NCBI GenBank assembly: GCA_949293815.1
Contig: CASFEZ010000001.1
Coordinates: forward strand, 62,001 to 126,000
Reading direction: 5' to 3'
Length of the DNA: 64,000 nucleotides
Source: an uncultured Eubacteriales bacterium
GTDB taxonomy: Bacteria; Bacillota; Clostridia; Oscillospirales; Acutalibacteraceae
Shown here: positions 24,429 through 33,439 of the stretch, piece after piece
How positions within the stretch are numbered: position 1 is the stretch's first letter
How the letters are laid out: each line of letters starts with the position of its first letter
Program-made: the position numbers and the translations under genes
The notes under the pieces: generated by a model
Database searches by the model: none
What the model saw: the letters and a program-made list of their open reading frames with translations, nothing else
What the model was told of the DNA's origin: nothing

Positions 24429-25247
24429 TCACAGCGTAAACCCGCCGGAATCTTTACTGTTCACCGCGAAGCGGAACAGCAAGTCTTTATCCATGGCCGC
24501 AAAGTACCGGGATTGCTGCAGCTGCCGGGAATAGTCCTTCTCAATCTTTTTCACCAATTCATTTAATTGCAGCATTGCCGCAATCTCATGCTTGCAGCGC
24601 CCCACGCAGTAGCAGGAGCAGACCAGATGGGAGATTTGACCGTTCCGATAGCAAAATTCTATCTCATAGACCTCGCGCCCCTGCACCAGCGCATGACCCC
24701 GATCCCCGTCCACGCACAGGTAAACCACCCGGCCGTCCCGGAAATATTCCAGCCCCTGACGGGCAATGGTCGGCGAGGGCAGTTGGGTTTCCAGCTCACA
24801 GAGCGCAAAGCCATCGTCCGCCCCATCATCGGTGCCGCAAACCGTTTCTTCCGCATTGGGCGCCTGTAACCAGGACAGAGCCTTTTGGTAGGGCAGCGCA
24901 GTGGGCTCAAAGGTCAGGGCGTGGGAGCCCGCCATATAAAACCGCCCGTGTACTGTGGTATCGGCCACGGCAATCACCCGCTTGTAGTCAGAAAGGCGAA
25001 TCTTAAAGCTGTAGCTGACCTCAACCACCTGCCCCAAAAGACCCTCCAGCTTTCCGTCCACATAGACAAAATCCCCTGGGTGCAGGTCGAATTGGTCATT
25101 ATAATAGGCGGGCGTCAGATGGCGCTGGGGAAAATAAATCTTCGCCACACAAGGGCGGGGCGTTTGGGTGCTCGCCGGCGCGGTATATTCGTTCGCTTCC
25201 TGTGCTTCCGGTGATGGTTTTGCGGCAAAGCCAATGCGGTTAAACAT
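24429..25247 (-). CDS. SWIM zinc-finger protein
   Basis: A 272-residue soluble protein. The C-terminal quarter holds a SWIM motif, C-x-C-x(n)-C-x-H in CSCYCVGRCKH, a zinc finger used for DNA or protein contact. The N-terminal half (about 50-130) has a beta-rich PYYNDQFDLHPGDFVYVDGK region of unknown fold. The family is often linked to helicase or recombination genes, but none is adjacent. The frame opens further upstream to 25394, but GGAGGG precedes ATG 25247. Confidence 0.75.
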   Translation of the reverse strand: MFNRIGFAAKPSPEAQEANEYTAPASTQTPRPCVAKIYFPQRHLTPAYYNDQFDLHPGDFVYVDGKLEGLLGQVVEVSYSFKIRLSDYKRVIAVADTTVHGRFYMAGSHALTFEPTALPYQKALSWLQAPNAEETVCGTDDGADDGFALCELETQLPSPTIARQGLEYFRDGRVVYLCVDGDRGHALVQGREVYEIEFCYRNGQISHLVCSCYCVGRCKHEIAAMLQLNELVKKIEKDYSRQLQQSRYFAAMDKDLLFRFAVNSKDSGGFTL

Positions 25248-25436
25248 GGTAATTCCCTCCTGCGGTTTATCGCGCCCGATGCAAACCCACTTTTGTGCAC
25301 GGGCTTTCTGTAAGTCCATTGTAGCATATTTTCCAGCAAATGCCACAGGAAGTTTCCGTGTCCGGAAGCAGGTGTCGAAATTTTTCAACATCACACCTTA
25401 TAAAAAAACAAACCGACCAAAAGCGCAGCCATGTTT

Positions 25437-25935
25437 TGAAAGAAAACGCGCAGCGAGTTTCTTAAAAATAAAAAAACAATCAAAAGATGCGCAGCAGCTT
25501 TTGATTGAAGAGAAGGAGCAAAGCGGATATTCAAAAAACCAACAAAAAGTGCGCAGCAATTTTTGTTGGAAGCGGAGGAATAGCGAAGCGGGCGACTGTT
25601 TTTTGTGAAGCAAAAAACGGAGGTAGCGAAGCTCATTCCGACGCGCGGGTGACTGATTTTTTTGCGAAGCAAAAAAACGGAGGTAGCGGAGCTTGCCCAA
25701 CATCAACAAAAACCGATAAAAGGTGCGCAGCAGCTTTTATCGGAAGAGGAGGAGCAAGGGAGCGGGCGTAGCTTTTATTTTTATGTCAAAGACATAAAAA
25801 TAAAACGCAGCAAAGCGGACTTATAAAAAACCACCAAAAAGTGCGAAGCAATTTTTGGTGGAGAGGAGGAACAGCGTAGCGGGTGACTGATTTTTTTGTG
25901 AAACAAAAAAATCGGAACAAGCGAAGCTCGTTCCG
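25437..25935. repeat. Array of hairpins with conserved loops and covarying stems
   Basis: At least ten hairpins are packed between the SWIM gene and tRNA-Leu. Four share a loop G/A-TGCGCAGCA (or GTGCGAAGCA) but have different, fully paired stems: 25477-25507 (CAATCAAAAG), 25539-25569 (CCAACAAAAA), 25713-25743 (CCGATAAAAG) and 25831-25861 (CCACCAAAAA). A weaker one lies at 25438-25462. Between them are A/T stems with GAA loops (25596-25620, 25651-25680, 25889-25913), a 15-bp stem at 25773-25805 and CGGAAC stems at 25618-25640 and 25913-25935. Purine-rich linkers of the type GAGGAGGAnnAGCGnAGCGGG separate them. Short frames here are artefacts. Confidence 0.8.
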
Positions 25936-25941
25936 ACGTGG

Positions 25942-26028
25942 TGGTGCCGGTGGTGGGACTCGAACCCACACGCCATCGCTGACAACGGATTTTGAGTCCG
26001 TCTCGTCTGCCAATTCCAACACACCGGC
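25942..26028 (-). tRNA. tRNA-Leu(CAA)
   Basis: An 87-base class II tRNA with a long variable arm and encoded CCA. The acceptor stem is GCCGGTG/CACCGGC. The anticodon loop CTCAAAA gives CAA, decoding TTG. The T-loop is TTCGAGT. Confidence 0.92.
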
Positions 26029-26053
26029 TTGTATTTGGTTGGTTACCTATGTT

Positions 26054-26082
26054 ATTATACACAGGTCGAATGGTTTTTGCAA
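26054..26082 (-). promoter_or_regulatory. Promoter of tRNA-Leu
   Basis: TTGCAA (26077-26082) and TATAAT (26054-26059) on the minus strand are 17 bases apart. Confidence 0.8.
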
Positions 26083-26174
26083 GAGCAAAATGAAAAAAAT
26101 TTGTTTTGCCGCAGATTTTCCGTGAAATCACCTGTGCCGCCCGTGTTGGGGCGCGGGAAGAGGAGTGAAGCCCC

Positions 26175-27044
26175 ATGCCGAAGAGAAAACACCCTTTGGT
26201 GAAATCCAAGTGCCGACTGATCGCGCTTTTTTTGGTGCTGGCAGTTTTGCTGAGCGCTTTTTTGTATTGGCAGAACAACGATTTAACGGTCAGCGCATAT
26301 GAATATCAAAGCGAAAACCTGCCCGCCGCCTTTGACGGCTTTCGGATTGTGCAGATTTCCGATTTGCATAACCACACCTTCAGCGCCGGACAGACCCGGC
26401 TTTTGCGGCAGGTGGCGGCTTTGCGGCCGGATATGATTGTGGTGACCGGGGATTTGATTGACCGCAGACGGTATGATGCCCAGGCCGCCATGGCTTTTAT
26501 CGAAAGCGCGGTGGAGATTGCGCCGGTCTATTATGTAACCGGCAACCATGAGGCATGGAGCGGGCAATATGCCTCCCTTCGCGCATCGCTTGCGGCGGTC
26601 GGGGCGGCGATTGCCGATGATAAGGCGTATACCATTACCCGGGACGGGCAGCAGATGCGCCTGTTGGGTGTTGCCGACCCGGCGTTTTACTATACGGGCG
26701 TGTTTGACGATTCGGCACTGGCGCCGATGCGGCAGTTTTTGGCGGCACAGCGGTCGGAGGCGTTTACGATTCTGCTCGCGCACCGTCCCAATTTTTTGTC
26801 CCTTTATGCCGAAACGGGATGTGATTTGGTGTTCAGCGGCCATGCCCACGGCGGGCAGATTCGGCTGCCGTTTCTCGGCGGGCTGTATGTGCCGGATCAG
26901 GGCTTTTTGCCGCCCTATACCGCCGGGCTGTATACCGAAGGGGACACGACCATGGTGCTCAGCCGAGGGCTCGGGAACAGCGCGTTCCCGTTCCGCATTT
27001 TTAACCGGCCGGAGATTGTTTGTGTTCAGCTGTCAGCAGACTAA
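26175..27044 (+). CDS. Membrane-anchored metallophosphoesterase (YkuE-like)
   Basis: A 289-residue protein with an N-terminal membrane anchor (about 14-33) and an extracellular calcineurin-like phosphoesterase domain. Metal motifs are ISDLHNH, GDLIDRR, GNHEAW and GHAHGGQI. YkuE-like relatives act on phosphorylated lipids or envelope substrates; the substrate here is not known. GAAGAGGAG lies before the ATG. It is transcribed alone, ending in a bidirectional terminator shared with the symporter gene. It is unrelated in context to the phosphoesterase domain of the island protein. Confidence 0.88.
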   Translation: MPKRKHPLVKSKCRLIALFLVLAVLLSAFLYWQNNDLTVSAYEYQSENLPAAFDGFRIVQISDLHNHTFSAGQTRLLRQVAALRPDMIVVTGDLIDRRRYDAQAAMAFIESAVEIAPVYYVTGNHEAWSGQYASLRASLAAVGAAIADDKAYTITRDGQQMRLLGVADPAFYYTGVFDDSALAPMRQFLAAQRSEAFTILLAHRPNFLSLYAETGCDLVFSGHAHGGQIRLPFLGGLYVPDQGFLPPYTAGLYTEGDTTMVLSRGLGNSAFPFRIFNRPEIVCVQLSAD

Positions 27045-27054
27045 AGCAAAGAAA

Positions 27055-27100
27055 GAACCGCGTCCCTTCCCGTTTTTTTGGGAAAGGGCGCGGTTTTTGC
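27055..27100. terminator. Bidirectional terminator
   Basis: AACCGCG-t-CCCTTCCC and GGGAAAGGG-c-GCGGTT form a long stem with T runs on both sides, between converging genes. Confidence 0.88.
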
Positions 27101-27108
27101 ATGAATTG

Positions 27109-28671
27109 TTATTCCTCTTCTTCCGCCAGCTTGAACAGCTGCTCGTTTTGAATCTTCGTGTCATAGGAGAGCATCGGTTCGATGTCTTTTTTGCCTTTGA
27201 AATGGCGGTCGGTATAGTTTTTGGTAATTTTCCGCACCAGCCCGCTCAAAGAGATTACGCCGATGAGGTTCGGAATCATCATCATGCCGTTAAAGGTGTC
27301 GGAGATGTCCCAGGCGATGCTGGAGGTCAGCACCGCGCCGGAGATAATCATCAGCACAAACACCAGTTTATATACTTTTGTCGCTTTGGTGCCGAACAGG
27401 TATTCCACCGCTTTGGTGCCGTAATACGACCAGCCGACAATGGTGGTAAAGGAAAAGAGCAGAATGGTAACGGCAATAAATTTGCCGCCGAAGGAAACGC
27501 CGCCGATTTGGAACACCGTGTCGAAGGCGGAAGCGACCAGCGTAGCGTCCGTACCGGCGCCGGGAGCGATTTGCCCGGTCTGCAAGTCGATAACGCCGGA
27601 GGTTAAGATAACCAGCGCCGTCATGGTGCATACCAGCATCGTATCGGTAAATACCTCAAAAATGCCCCACATACCCTGGCGCACCGGCTCTATCACCTTG
27701 GCGTTGGCATGCACCATCACCGAAGAGCCCAGTCCCGCTTCGTTGGAAAATACGCCGCGCTTAAAGCCCCAGGTCATCACCGTTTTTATGGCTAAGCCGG
27801 TAATGCCGCCCCAGGCGGCTTTGGGGGAAAAGGCGGTGACAAAAATCGCCCGGAACGCATCGCCGATGGCGTCGTAGTTCACAGCGATGACGATCAAAGA
27901 ACCGGCGACAAACAGCACCACCATAAACGGCACAATCTTTTCCGCAAAGGAGGCAATCCGCTGCAAACCGCCCAGAATAACCAGCGCGCCCAGCACCACC
28001 AGAATGACGCCCAGCACCACCGCGTACAGGGTCACTTTGCCGCCGCCGCTTTCGTACAGCACCCGGGAGGACAGCGCGTCAATGGGAAAGGCGGATTCGA
28101 TATTGGCAACAATTTTATTAACCTGCCCCATATTGCCGATGCCAAAGGAAGCCAGCAGGCAGCAGACCGCAAAAACTGCCGCAAGAATTTTGCCGAGTGT
28201 TTTACAGCCCGGCAGCGCGCCGAAGCCGTCCCGCAGGTAATACATCGCGCCGCCGGACCATTCGCCCGCATCGTTTTTGCGGCGGAAGTAAATGCCCAGC
28301 ACTTTTTCGGAATAGCCGGTCATCATCCCTAAAAAGGCGGCGACCCACATCCAAAAAACCGCGCCCGCGCCGCCGGAACAGATGGCGGCGGCGACGCCGG
28401 CGATATTGCCCACGCCAACGGTAGCGGCCAGGGCGGTGCAAAGCGCCTGGAACTGGGAGATGGAATTGCCCTCGGTATGGGCGGTTACTTTTTTGCTGCG
28501 CATACTGCCGACAGTCATTTTCAGCCAGTGGGGCAGATGGCGGATTTGGAAAAAACCGGTCATAACGGTCATTAAAACGCCGGTGCCCAATAGCAGGAAC
28601 AGCCCGATTTTGACCCAGACAAAATCATTGATAACCCCATTGACTCGGGTCAGCGCATCTAAAAAATCCAT
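27109..28671 (-). CDS. Sodium:alanine/glycine symporter (AGCS family)
   Basis: A 520-residue integral membrane transporter with about ten membrane segments. Family marks include GNIAGVAAAICSGGAGAVFW, FRRKND, SGGAMYYLRDG and the GVFSNEAGLGSS motif. It imports alanine or glycine with Na+. The glycine riboswitch upstream favours glycine as a substrate and predicts that expression changes with intracellular glycine. ATG 28671 has AAGGAGAA 8 bases upstream; the ATG at 28704 would fall on the terminator's T run and is rejected. Confidence 0.93.
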   Translation of the reverse strand: MDFLDALTRVNGVINDFVWVKIGLFLLLGTGVLMTVMTGFFQIRHLPHWLKMTVGSMRSKKVTAHTEGNSISQFQALCTALAATVGVGNIAGVAAAICSGGAGAVFWMWVAAFLGMMTGYSEKVLGIYFRRKNDAGEWSGGAMYYLRDGFGALPGCKTLGKILAAVFAVCCLLASFGIGNMGQVNKIVANIESAFPIDALSSRVLYESGGGKVTLYAVVLGVILVVLGALVILGGLQRIASFAEKIVPFMVVLFVAGSLIVIAVNYDAIGDAFRAIFVTAFSPKAAWGGITGLAIKTVMTWGFKRGVFSNEAGLGSSVMVHANAKVIEPVRQGMWGIFEVFTDTMLVCTMTALVILTSGVIDLQTGQIAPGAGTDATLVASAFDTVFQIGGVSFGGKFIAVTILLFSFTTIVGWSYYGTKAVEYLFGTKATKVYKLVFVLMIISGAVLTSSIAWDISDTFNGMMMIPNLIGVISLSGLVRKITKNYTDRHFKGKKDIEPMLSYDTKIQNEQLFKLAEEEE

Positions 28672-28705
28672 GGGTTTGTTCTCCTTTTTTATGTTTGAAT
28701 CCATA

Positions 28706-28737
28706 ATAAAAAGCGCGTCCGTAAGAGGCGGACGCGC
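28706..28737 (-). terminator. Terminator between glycine riboswitch and symporter
   Basis: GCGCGTCC pairs with GGACGCGC and is followed by TTTTTAT on the minus strand. A second stem (28746-28771, CGGCAGCC/GGCTGCC) lies just upstream and may act as the antiterminator partner. Confidence 0.85.
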
Positions 28738-28783
28738 ACCAAAACCGGCAGCCCGGGAAATATGGCTGCCCGTTGTTTCTACA

Positions 28784-28958
28784 AACCGTCCTTTTGCCTG
28801 AGAGATTGGCGAGACGCTGTGCGTTCGCTTTGCCCCTTCGGCCTTCGCGTTCTGCCGCGAACTTCTCCGGAATGGCCGTCCGCCCGCAGTCCTCTCCCTT
28901 TTTGGGGAACCTGAGAGTGCTGCTCCTTCGGAAAGACCGTGGTCTTGTCTCCTGCGGG
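28784..28958 (-). ncRNA. Tandem glycine riboswitch
   Basis: On the minus strand the first aptamer shows GCAGGAGA, CCGAAGGAGCAGC and ACTCTCAGG; the linker follows; the second shows GGAGA, GCCGAAGGGGCAA and ATCTCTCAGGCAAAAGGACGG. Two full glycine aptamers in tandem are the classic arrangement. The expression platform is the hairpin pair at 28706-28771. Confidence 0.92.
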
Positions 28959-29209
28959 TTTCATTCGGCGCAATATGAAATGAACGGAATGTATTTTACA
29001 ACGAAAATGCGTCCGATTGCAATACGGGGGCAAAAAATCGGAATCTTGCTGAAAATATCCTATGATTTTGCCGCCGCTTTTATCCCTCTTTCACAAGGAC
29101 AATCCAACAGATGGGACATATAAGTGTTGTTTTGTCAATTTAATGGCGCCGCTTTCTTCATTTTTGAGTTATATATTTATAAAAAATGAGTTTTCAGGGA
29201 AAAGCCGTG
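28959..29209. other. Intergenic region, mostly featureless
   Basis: This stretch between the riboswitch and the exporter promoter is AT-rich. A short frame at 29062 has no ribosome site or recognisable product. I see nothing functional apart from the presumed promoter of the riboswitch. Confidence 0.5.
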
Positions 29210-29238
29210 TTGACAATATTTTTATTTTGTTGTACAAT
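29210..29238 (+). promoter_or_regulatory. Promoter of the first ABC exporter pair
   Basis: TTGACA (29210-29215) and TACAAT (29233-29238) have a 17-base spacer. The ~115-base leader carries GAGTGGCACCGCG at 29291-29303, like the T-box antiterminator core, folding with CGCGGCGCC into a hairpin, but no Stem I is present. Confidence 0.7.
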
Positions 29239-29354
29239 TCTTCATGCTCTGTAATGGGTATAAACATTATATATAGTAAAAGATTGGATACGAGTGGCAC
29301 CGCGTTTTTTCGCGGCGCCGGTCGTTATTTTTAACGGAGGAGAGATGATTCCGA

Positions 29355-31115
29355 ATGATAAAAACATTGGCAAAAAGTATTCGGGAATACAAAAAATCGT
29401 CCGCCGCAACGCCGATTCTGGTATCGCTCGAGGTGGTTATGGAGTGTATCATCCCCTTTGTCATTGCCGAGCTGGTCAATAAAATTAAGGCCGGATGCGA
29501 GCTTGTGGTGATTGTGCGCTACGGCGCGGTGCTTACGGTCATGGCGGGGCTTTCGCTTGTCTTCGGCGCGTGGGCGGGGTCAACCTGCGCTACGGCGTCC
29601 TGCGGGCTTGCCAAAAATCTGCGCAAGGATATGTTTTCCAGTATTCAGGGATTTGCTTTTGAGAATATCGATAAGTTTTCCACTTCTTCGCTGGTAACGC
29701 GCCTGACGACGGATGTTACCAATGTGCAGATGGCGTATATGATGATTATCCGCCTTGCCATCCGCTGCCCGCTGATGCTGGTATTCGCCTTTGTGATGGC
29801 GTTTGTCATGGGCGGCAATATGGCGGTCATTTTTCTGTTTGTGGCGCCGCTTCTGGCTTTTTGCCTGATTCTGATTATTCGTAAGGTCACCCCGATGTTC
29901 AAGCGGGTTTTCAAAAAATATGACAACCTGAATAATTCTGTTCAGGAAAATGTAAAGGGCATGCGGGTTGTAAAATCCTATGTGCGCGAGGATTTTGAAA
30001 AGCAGAAATTCGGTAAGGCCTCGGCGGATGTGTGCTTTGACTTTACCAAAGCCGAGCGGATTCTGGCATTTAATGGTCCGCTTATGCAGTTCTGCCTGTA
30101 TGCGGTCATGGTCTTTGTGCTTTCTTTCGGGTCTTATACCATTATTACCACCCGCGGGCTGGATTTGGATGTGGGGCAGTTTTCCGCCCTTTTGACCTAC
30201 AGCTTTATGATTCTCAACAGCCTGATGATGTTTTCCATGGTCTTTGTGATGATTACCATGTCCACCGAGTCCGCCAAGCGTATCGTTGAGGTGCTGACCG
30301 AAAAAAGTTCGCTGACCGACCCCGAAAACCCGGTCTATGAAGTGAAAAACGGTTCCATCGATTTTGACCATGTCAGCTTTAAGTATTCCGCAAAGGCGAA
30401 AAAGTTCGCGCTGGCGGATATCGATTTACATATTCACTCAGGCGAGACGATCGGTATTATCGGCGGTACCGGTTCGTCCAAATCCACGCTGATTCAGCTG
30501 ATTTCCCGGCTGTATGACGCCACGGAAGGCGTTGTGAAAGTCGGCGGGCTGGATGTGCGCACCTATGATATTGAGGCGCTGCGCAACCAGGTCGCGGTGG
30601 TATTGCAGAAAAATATTCTGTTTTCGGGCACCATTAAAGAGAACCTGCGCTGGGGCAACAAAGAAGCGACAGACGAGGAAATGCAGCACGCCTGCCGCCT
30701 GGCATGCGCCGACGAGTTTATTGAGCGGTTCCCGGATAAATACGATACCTATATCGAGCAGGGCGGCGCCAATGTTTCCGGCGGGCAGAAGCAGCGGCTG
30801 TGCATTGCCCGGGCGCTGCTGAAAAAACCGAAAATTCTTATCCTGGACGATTCCACCAGCGCCGTGGACACCAAAACGGACGCGCTGATCCGCAAGGCCA
30901 TGCGCGAATACATCCCCGAAACGACCAAGATTATCATTGCCCAGCGTATTTCCTCGGTGCAGGATGCCGACCGGATTATTGTTATGGAAAACGGCAGAAT
31001 CAACGCGATAGGCACACACGAACAGCTTTTGAAAACCAATAAAATCTACAGTGAGGTTTATTATTCTCAGAATAAGGCAGGTGACGACGATGAAAGCGAA
31101 AACACAGCCCGCTAA
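29355..31115 (+). CDS. ABC exporter subunit with degenerate nucleotide site
   Basis: A 586-residue half-transporter: six membrane segments in 1-320 and an ATPase domain in 345-575. The Walker A reads GGTGSSKST (S where G normally precedes K), Walker B ends LILDD (Asp instead of the catalytic Glu) and the H-loop is IIIAQRIS (Gln instead of His). These changes mark the non-catalytic partner of a heterodimeric exporter. The signature VSGGQKQR is intact. Substrates of the family are drugs, lipids or peptides. The next gene overlaps it by 26 bases and supplies the canonical site. Confidence 0.9.
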   Translation: MIKTLAKSIREYKKSSAATPILVSLEVVMECIIPFVIAELVNKIKAGCELVVIVRYGAVLTVMAGLSLVFGAWAGSTCATASCGLAKNLRKDMFSSIQGFAFENIDKFSTSSLVTRLTTDVTNVQMAYMMIIRLAIRCPLMLVFAFVMAFVMGGNMAVIFLFVAPLLAFCLILIIRKVTPMFKRVFKKYDNLNNSVQENVKGMRVVKSYVREDFEKQKFGKASADVCFDFTKAERILAFNGPLMQFCLYAVMVFVLSFGSYTIITTRGLDLDVGQFSALLTYSFMILNSLMMFSMVFVMITMSTESAKRIVEVLTEKSSLTDPENPVYEVKNGSIDFDHVSFKYSAKAKKFALADIDLHIHSGETIGIIGGTGSSKSTLIQLISRLYDATEGVVKVGGLDVRTYDIEALRNQVAVVLQKNILFSGTIKENLRWGNKEATDEEMQHACRLACADEFIERFPDKYDTYIEQGGANVSGGQKQRLCIARALLKKPKILILDDSTSAVDTKTDALIRKAMREYIPETTKIIIAQRISSVQDADRIIVMENGRINAIGTHEQLLKTNKIYSEVYYSQNKAGDDDESENTAR

Positions 31116-32988
31116 AAAAGGCACCATGAAGCGGGTATTCAAAACCATTTTCGGCTTTTATCCGGTTATGATGCCCCTGACGGTGGTCTGCATTATTTTC
31201 AGCGCCGTGGTCAGCTCGATTCCCGCCGTTTTTCAGCAGAATGTCATTGCGCTGGTGGAGCAGAGCTGGGCGAGCGGCGACTGGTCCTCGGTGCGCGACA
31301 ATATTTTTTCCGATGTGCTGCTTTTGGCGGTCTTCTATATTTTGTCGCTGATTTCCGGCGTTGCCTTTAACCAGATGATGGCAATCATGACCCAGGGGAT
31401 ACTGAAAAAGCTGCGTGAGCAGATGTTCAACGGCATGCAGAATCTGCCGATTAAATACTTTGATACGCACAACCACGGCGATATTATGAGCTATTATACC
31501 AACGATATTGACGCGCTGCGGCAAATGATTTCTCAGAGCTTCCCGCAGCTTCTGATGTCCGTAGTCGTTGTGATAACGGTATTTTCCCTGATGCTCTATT
31601 ACAGCATATGGCTGACGCTGGTCGTTTTGGTCGGTGTGGTTGTGATGGTGCTGATTACCAAAAAAATCGGCGGCGGCTCCGCGCGGCACTTTTTCCGCCA
31701 GCAGGCAGCTATCGGTAAGGAAGAGGGCTTTGTGGAGGAAATGATGAACGGGCAGAAGGTCATTAAGGTTTTCTGCCACGAGGAAGAAAGCATCAAAGAT
31801 TTCGACCGCATCAACAACGCCCTGTTTGAAGAGTCCCGCAAGGCCAACCGCTACGCCAATATGCTCGGTCCCATTCTGAATAATATCGGCAATGTTTTGT
31901 ATGTGGTCATTGCTTTTGCCGGCGGCGTGCTGCTTTTGGCAAAAACACCGAATTTCAGCATTTCGGGGCTGGCGCTGAGCATCAGTGTGGTGGTGCCGTT
32001 TTTGAATATGACGAAGCAGTTTGCCGGCAATATCGGGCAGGTCTCCCATCAGGTCAACTCGGTTGTGATGGGACTCGCCGGCGCGAACCGGGTGTTTGAG
32101 CTGATTGACGAGCAGCCGGAGGTGGACGACGGCTATGTTACGCTGGTTAACGCAGAAGAGAAGGACGGCAAACTGGTAGAGGCCGACCACCGTACCGGCG
32201 TTTGGGCGTGGAAGCACCCCCATCAGGCGGACGGCAGCGTGACCTATACCAAGCTTACCGGCGATGTACGCCTGTTTGATGTGGATTTCAGCTACGACGG
32301 CAAAAAGACCGTGCTGCACAACATCACCCTGTACGCCAAGCCGGGTCAAAAGGTTGCCTTTGTGGGCGCCACCGGTGCAGGCAAGACGACGATTACAAAC
32401 CTGATCAACCGCTTTTACGATATTGCCGACGGCAAGGTGCGCTACGACGGCATCAATATCAACAAAATTAAAAAAGCAGATTTGCGCCGAAGCCTCGGCA
32501 TGGTGCTGCAGGATACGAATCTGTTTACCGGTACAGTGATGGACAATATCCGTTACGGCCGTCTGGACGCCACCGATGAAGAATGCATCGACGCGGCAAA
32601 GCTGGCGGGCGCGGATGATTTTATTACCCGGCTGCCCGACGGATACGATACCTTTATCACCGGCAACGGCGCGAACCTCTCTCAGGGGCAGCGGCAGCTT
32701 TTGTCCATTGCCCGCGCCGCCGTGGCTGACCCGCCGGTGATGATTCTGGACGAAGCGACCTCCTCCATCGATACCCGCACCGAAGCGATTGTGCAGCGGG
32801 GTATGGACGCGCTGATGAAAGGCAGAACGGTTTTCGTCATTGCCCACCGGCTGTCCACGGTAAAGAACTCCGATGTCATCATGGTTCTGGAGCAGGGACG
32901 CATCATCGAGCGCGGCACCCACGAGCAGCTTCTGGAACAGAAAGACAAGTATTATCAGCTGTATACCGGCGCGTTCGAGCTGGAATAA
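31090..32988 (+). CDS. ABC exporter subunit with canonical ATPase
   Basis: A 632-residue partner of the preceding half-transporter. Six membrane segments lie in about 15-340, and a 50-residue linker follows at about 350-400. The ATPase has Walker A GATGAGKTT, signature LSQGQRQ, Walker B MILDEATSS and H-loop VIAHRLS, all canonical. GGCAGGTGACGACG before ATG 31090 places the start inside the preceding gene, implying coupled translation. The pair should form one heterodimeric multidrug-type exporter in the cytoplasmic membrane. Confidence 0.92.
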   Translation: MKAKTQPAKKGTMKRVFKTIFGFYPVMMPLTVVCIIFSAVVSSIPAVFQQNVIALVEQSWASGDWSSVRDNIFSDVLLLAVFYILSLISGVAFNQMMAIMTQGILKKLREQMFNGMQNLPIKYFDTHNHGDIMSYYTNDIDALRQMISQSFPQLLMSVVVVITVFSLMLYYSIWLTLVVLVGVVVMVLITKKIGGGSARHFFRQQAAIGKEEGFVEEMMNGQKVIKVFCHEEESIKDFDRINNALFEESRKANRYANMLGPILNNIGNVLYVVIAFAGGVLLLAKTPNFSISGLALSISVVVPFLNMTKQFAGNIGQVSHQVNSVVMGLAGANRVFELIDEQPEVDDGYVTLVNAEEKDGKLVEADHRTGVWAWKHPHQADGSVTYTKLTGDVRLFDVDFSYDGKKTVLHNITLYAKPGQKVAFVGATGAGKTTITNLINRFYDIADGKVRYDGININKIKKADLRRSLGMVLQDTNLFTGTVMDNIRYGRLDATDEECIDAAKLAGADDFITRLPDGYDTFITGNGANLSQGQRQLLSIARAAVADPPVMILDEATSSIDTRTEAIVQRGMDALMKGRTVFVIAHRLSTVKNSDVIMVLEQGRIIERGTHEQLLEQKDKYYQLYTGAFELE

Positions 32989-33021
32989 CATAAACATCGC
33001 GCATATATACGAAATCAATAC

Positions 33022-33073
33022 AGTGCAGCGGCACCGGTTGGCAAAACACCGGTCGCCGCTGCACTGTTTTTGT
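33022..33073 (+). terminator. Intrinsic terminator after exporter pair
   Basis: GTGCAGCGGC-CCGGT pairs with ACCGG-CGCCGCTGCAC and is followed by TGTTTTTG. The 32989-33439 gap otherwise holds a very AT-rich tract and the next promoter. Confidence 0.88.
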
Positions 33074-33300
33074 GCTGATTGTTTTTAACGCCGGACGGCT
33101 GAATTTTTGATAGTACTTCTTTGCATAATCTATGTTTATTTTTCTAAAATATCCGTATATTTTGTTTGGTTTGTAAAAATACTAAAAATCTGCTGTTTGA
33201 GTTTATAAAATTTGGGTTTTCTTCTTTAATAGTTTAATTGCTTGTTTAAAATTGTTGATCTAATTGTTGCTCATTGGTTGATTTTTATTGGTTTTGATAA

Positions 33301-33329
33301 TTGTTTTTTTAATTAGTCTGTTATATAAT
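33301..33329 (+). promoter_or_regulatory. Promoter of the zinc-ribbon membrane protein
   Basis: TTGTTT (33301-33306) and TATAAT (33324-33329) are 17 bases apart in a strongly AT-rich upstream region. Confidence 0.6.
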
Positions 33330-33439
33330 AAGAATGGTTTTGTGTGCTAAAGCATTGCGGACAGAAATGGCACACAGATTGCATTGTTGGCTGAAATTGA
33401 TTTGATGTGTTTACAATAAAATAAATGGAGGGCAATCGG

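Noticed and set aside
25437-25935. Possible CRISPR array
   Set aside because: There is no constant repeat with unique spacers of even length; the stems vary while the loops are conserved, the reverse of a CRISPR.
29062-29334. 90-codon frame upstream of the exporter pair
   Set aside because: It has no ribosome site, runs through the promoter and hairpin, and resembles no protein.
31000-33018. Long open frame antisense to the exporter gene
   Set aside because: It is a codon-bias shadow of the ABC exporter gene, with no ribosome site and no recognisable domain.
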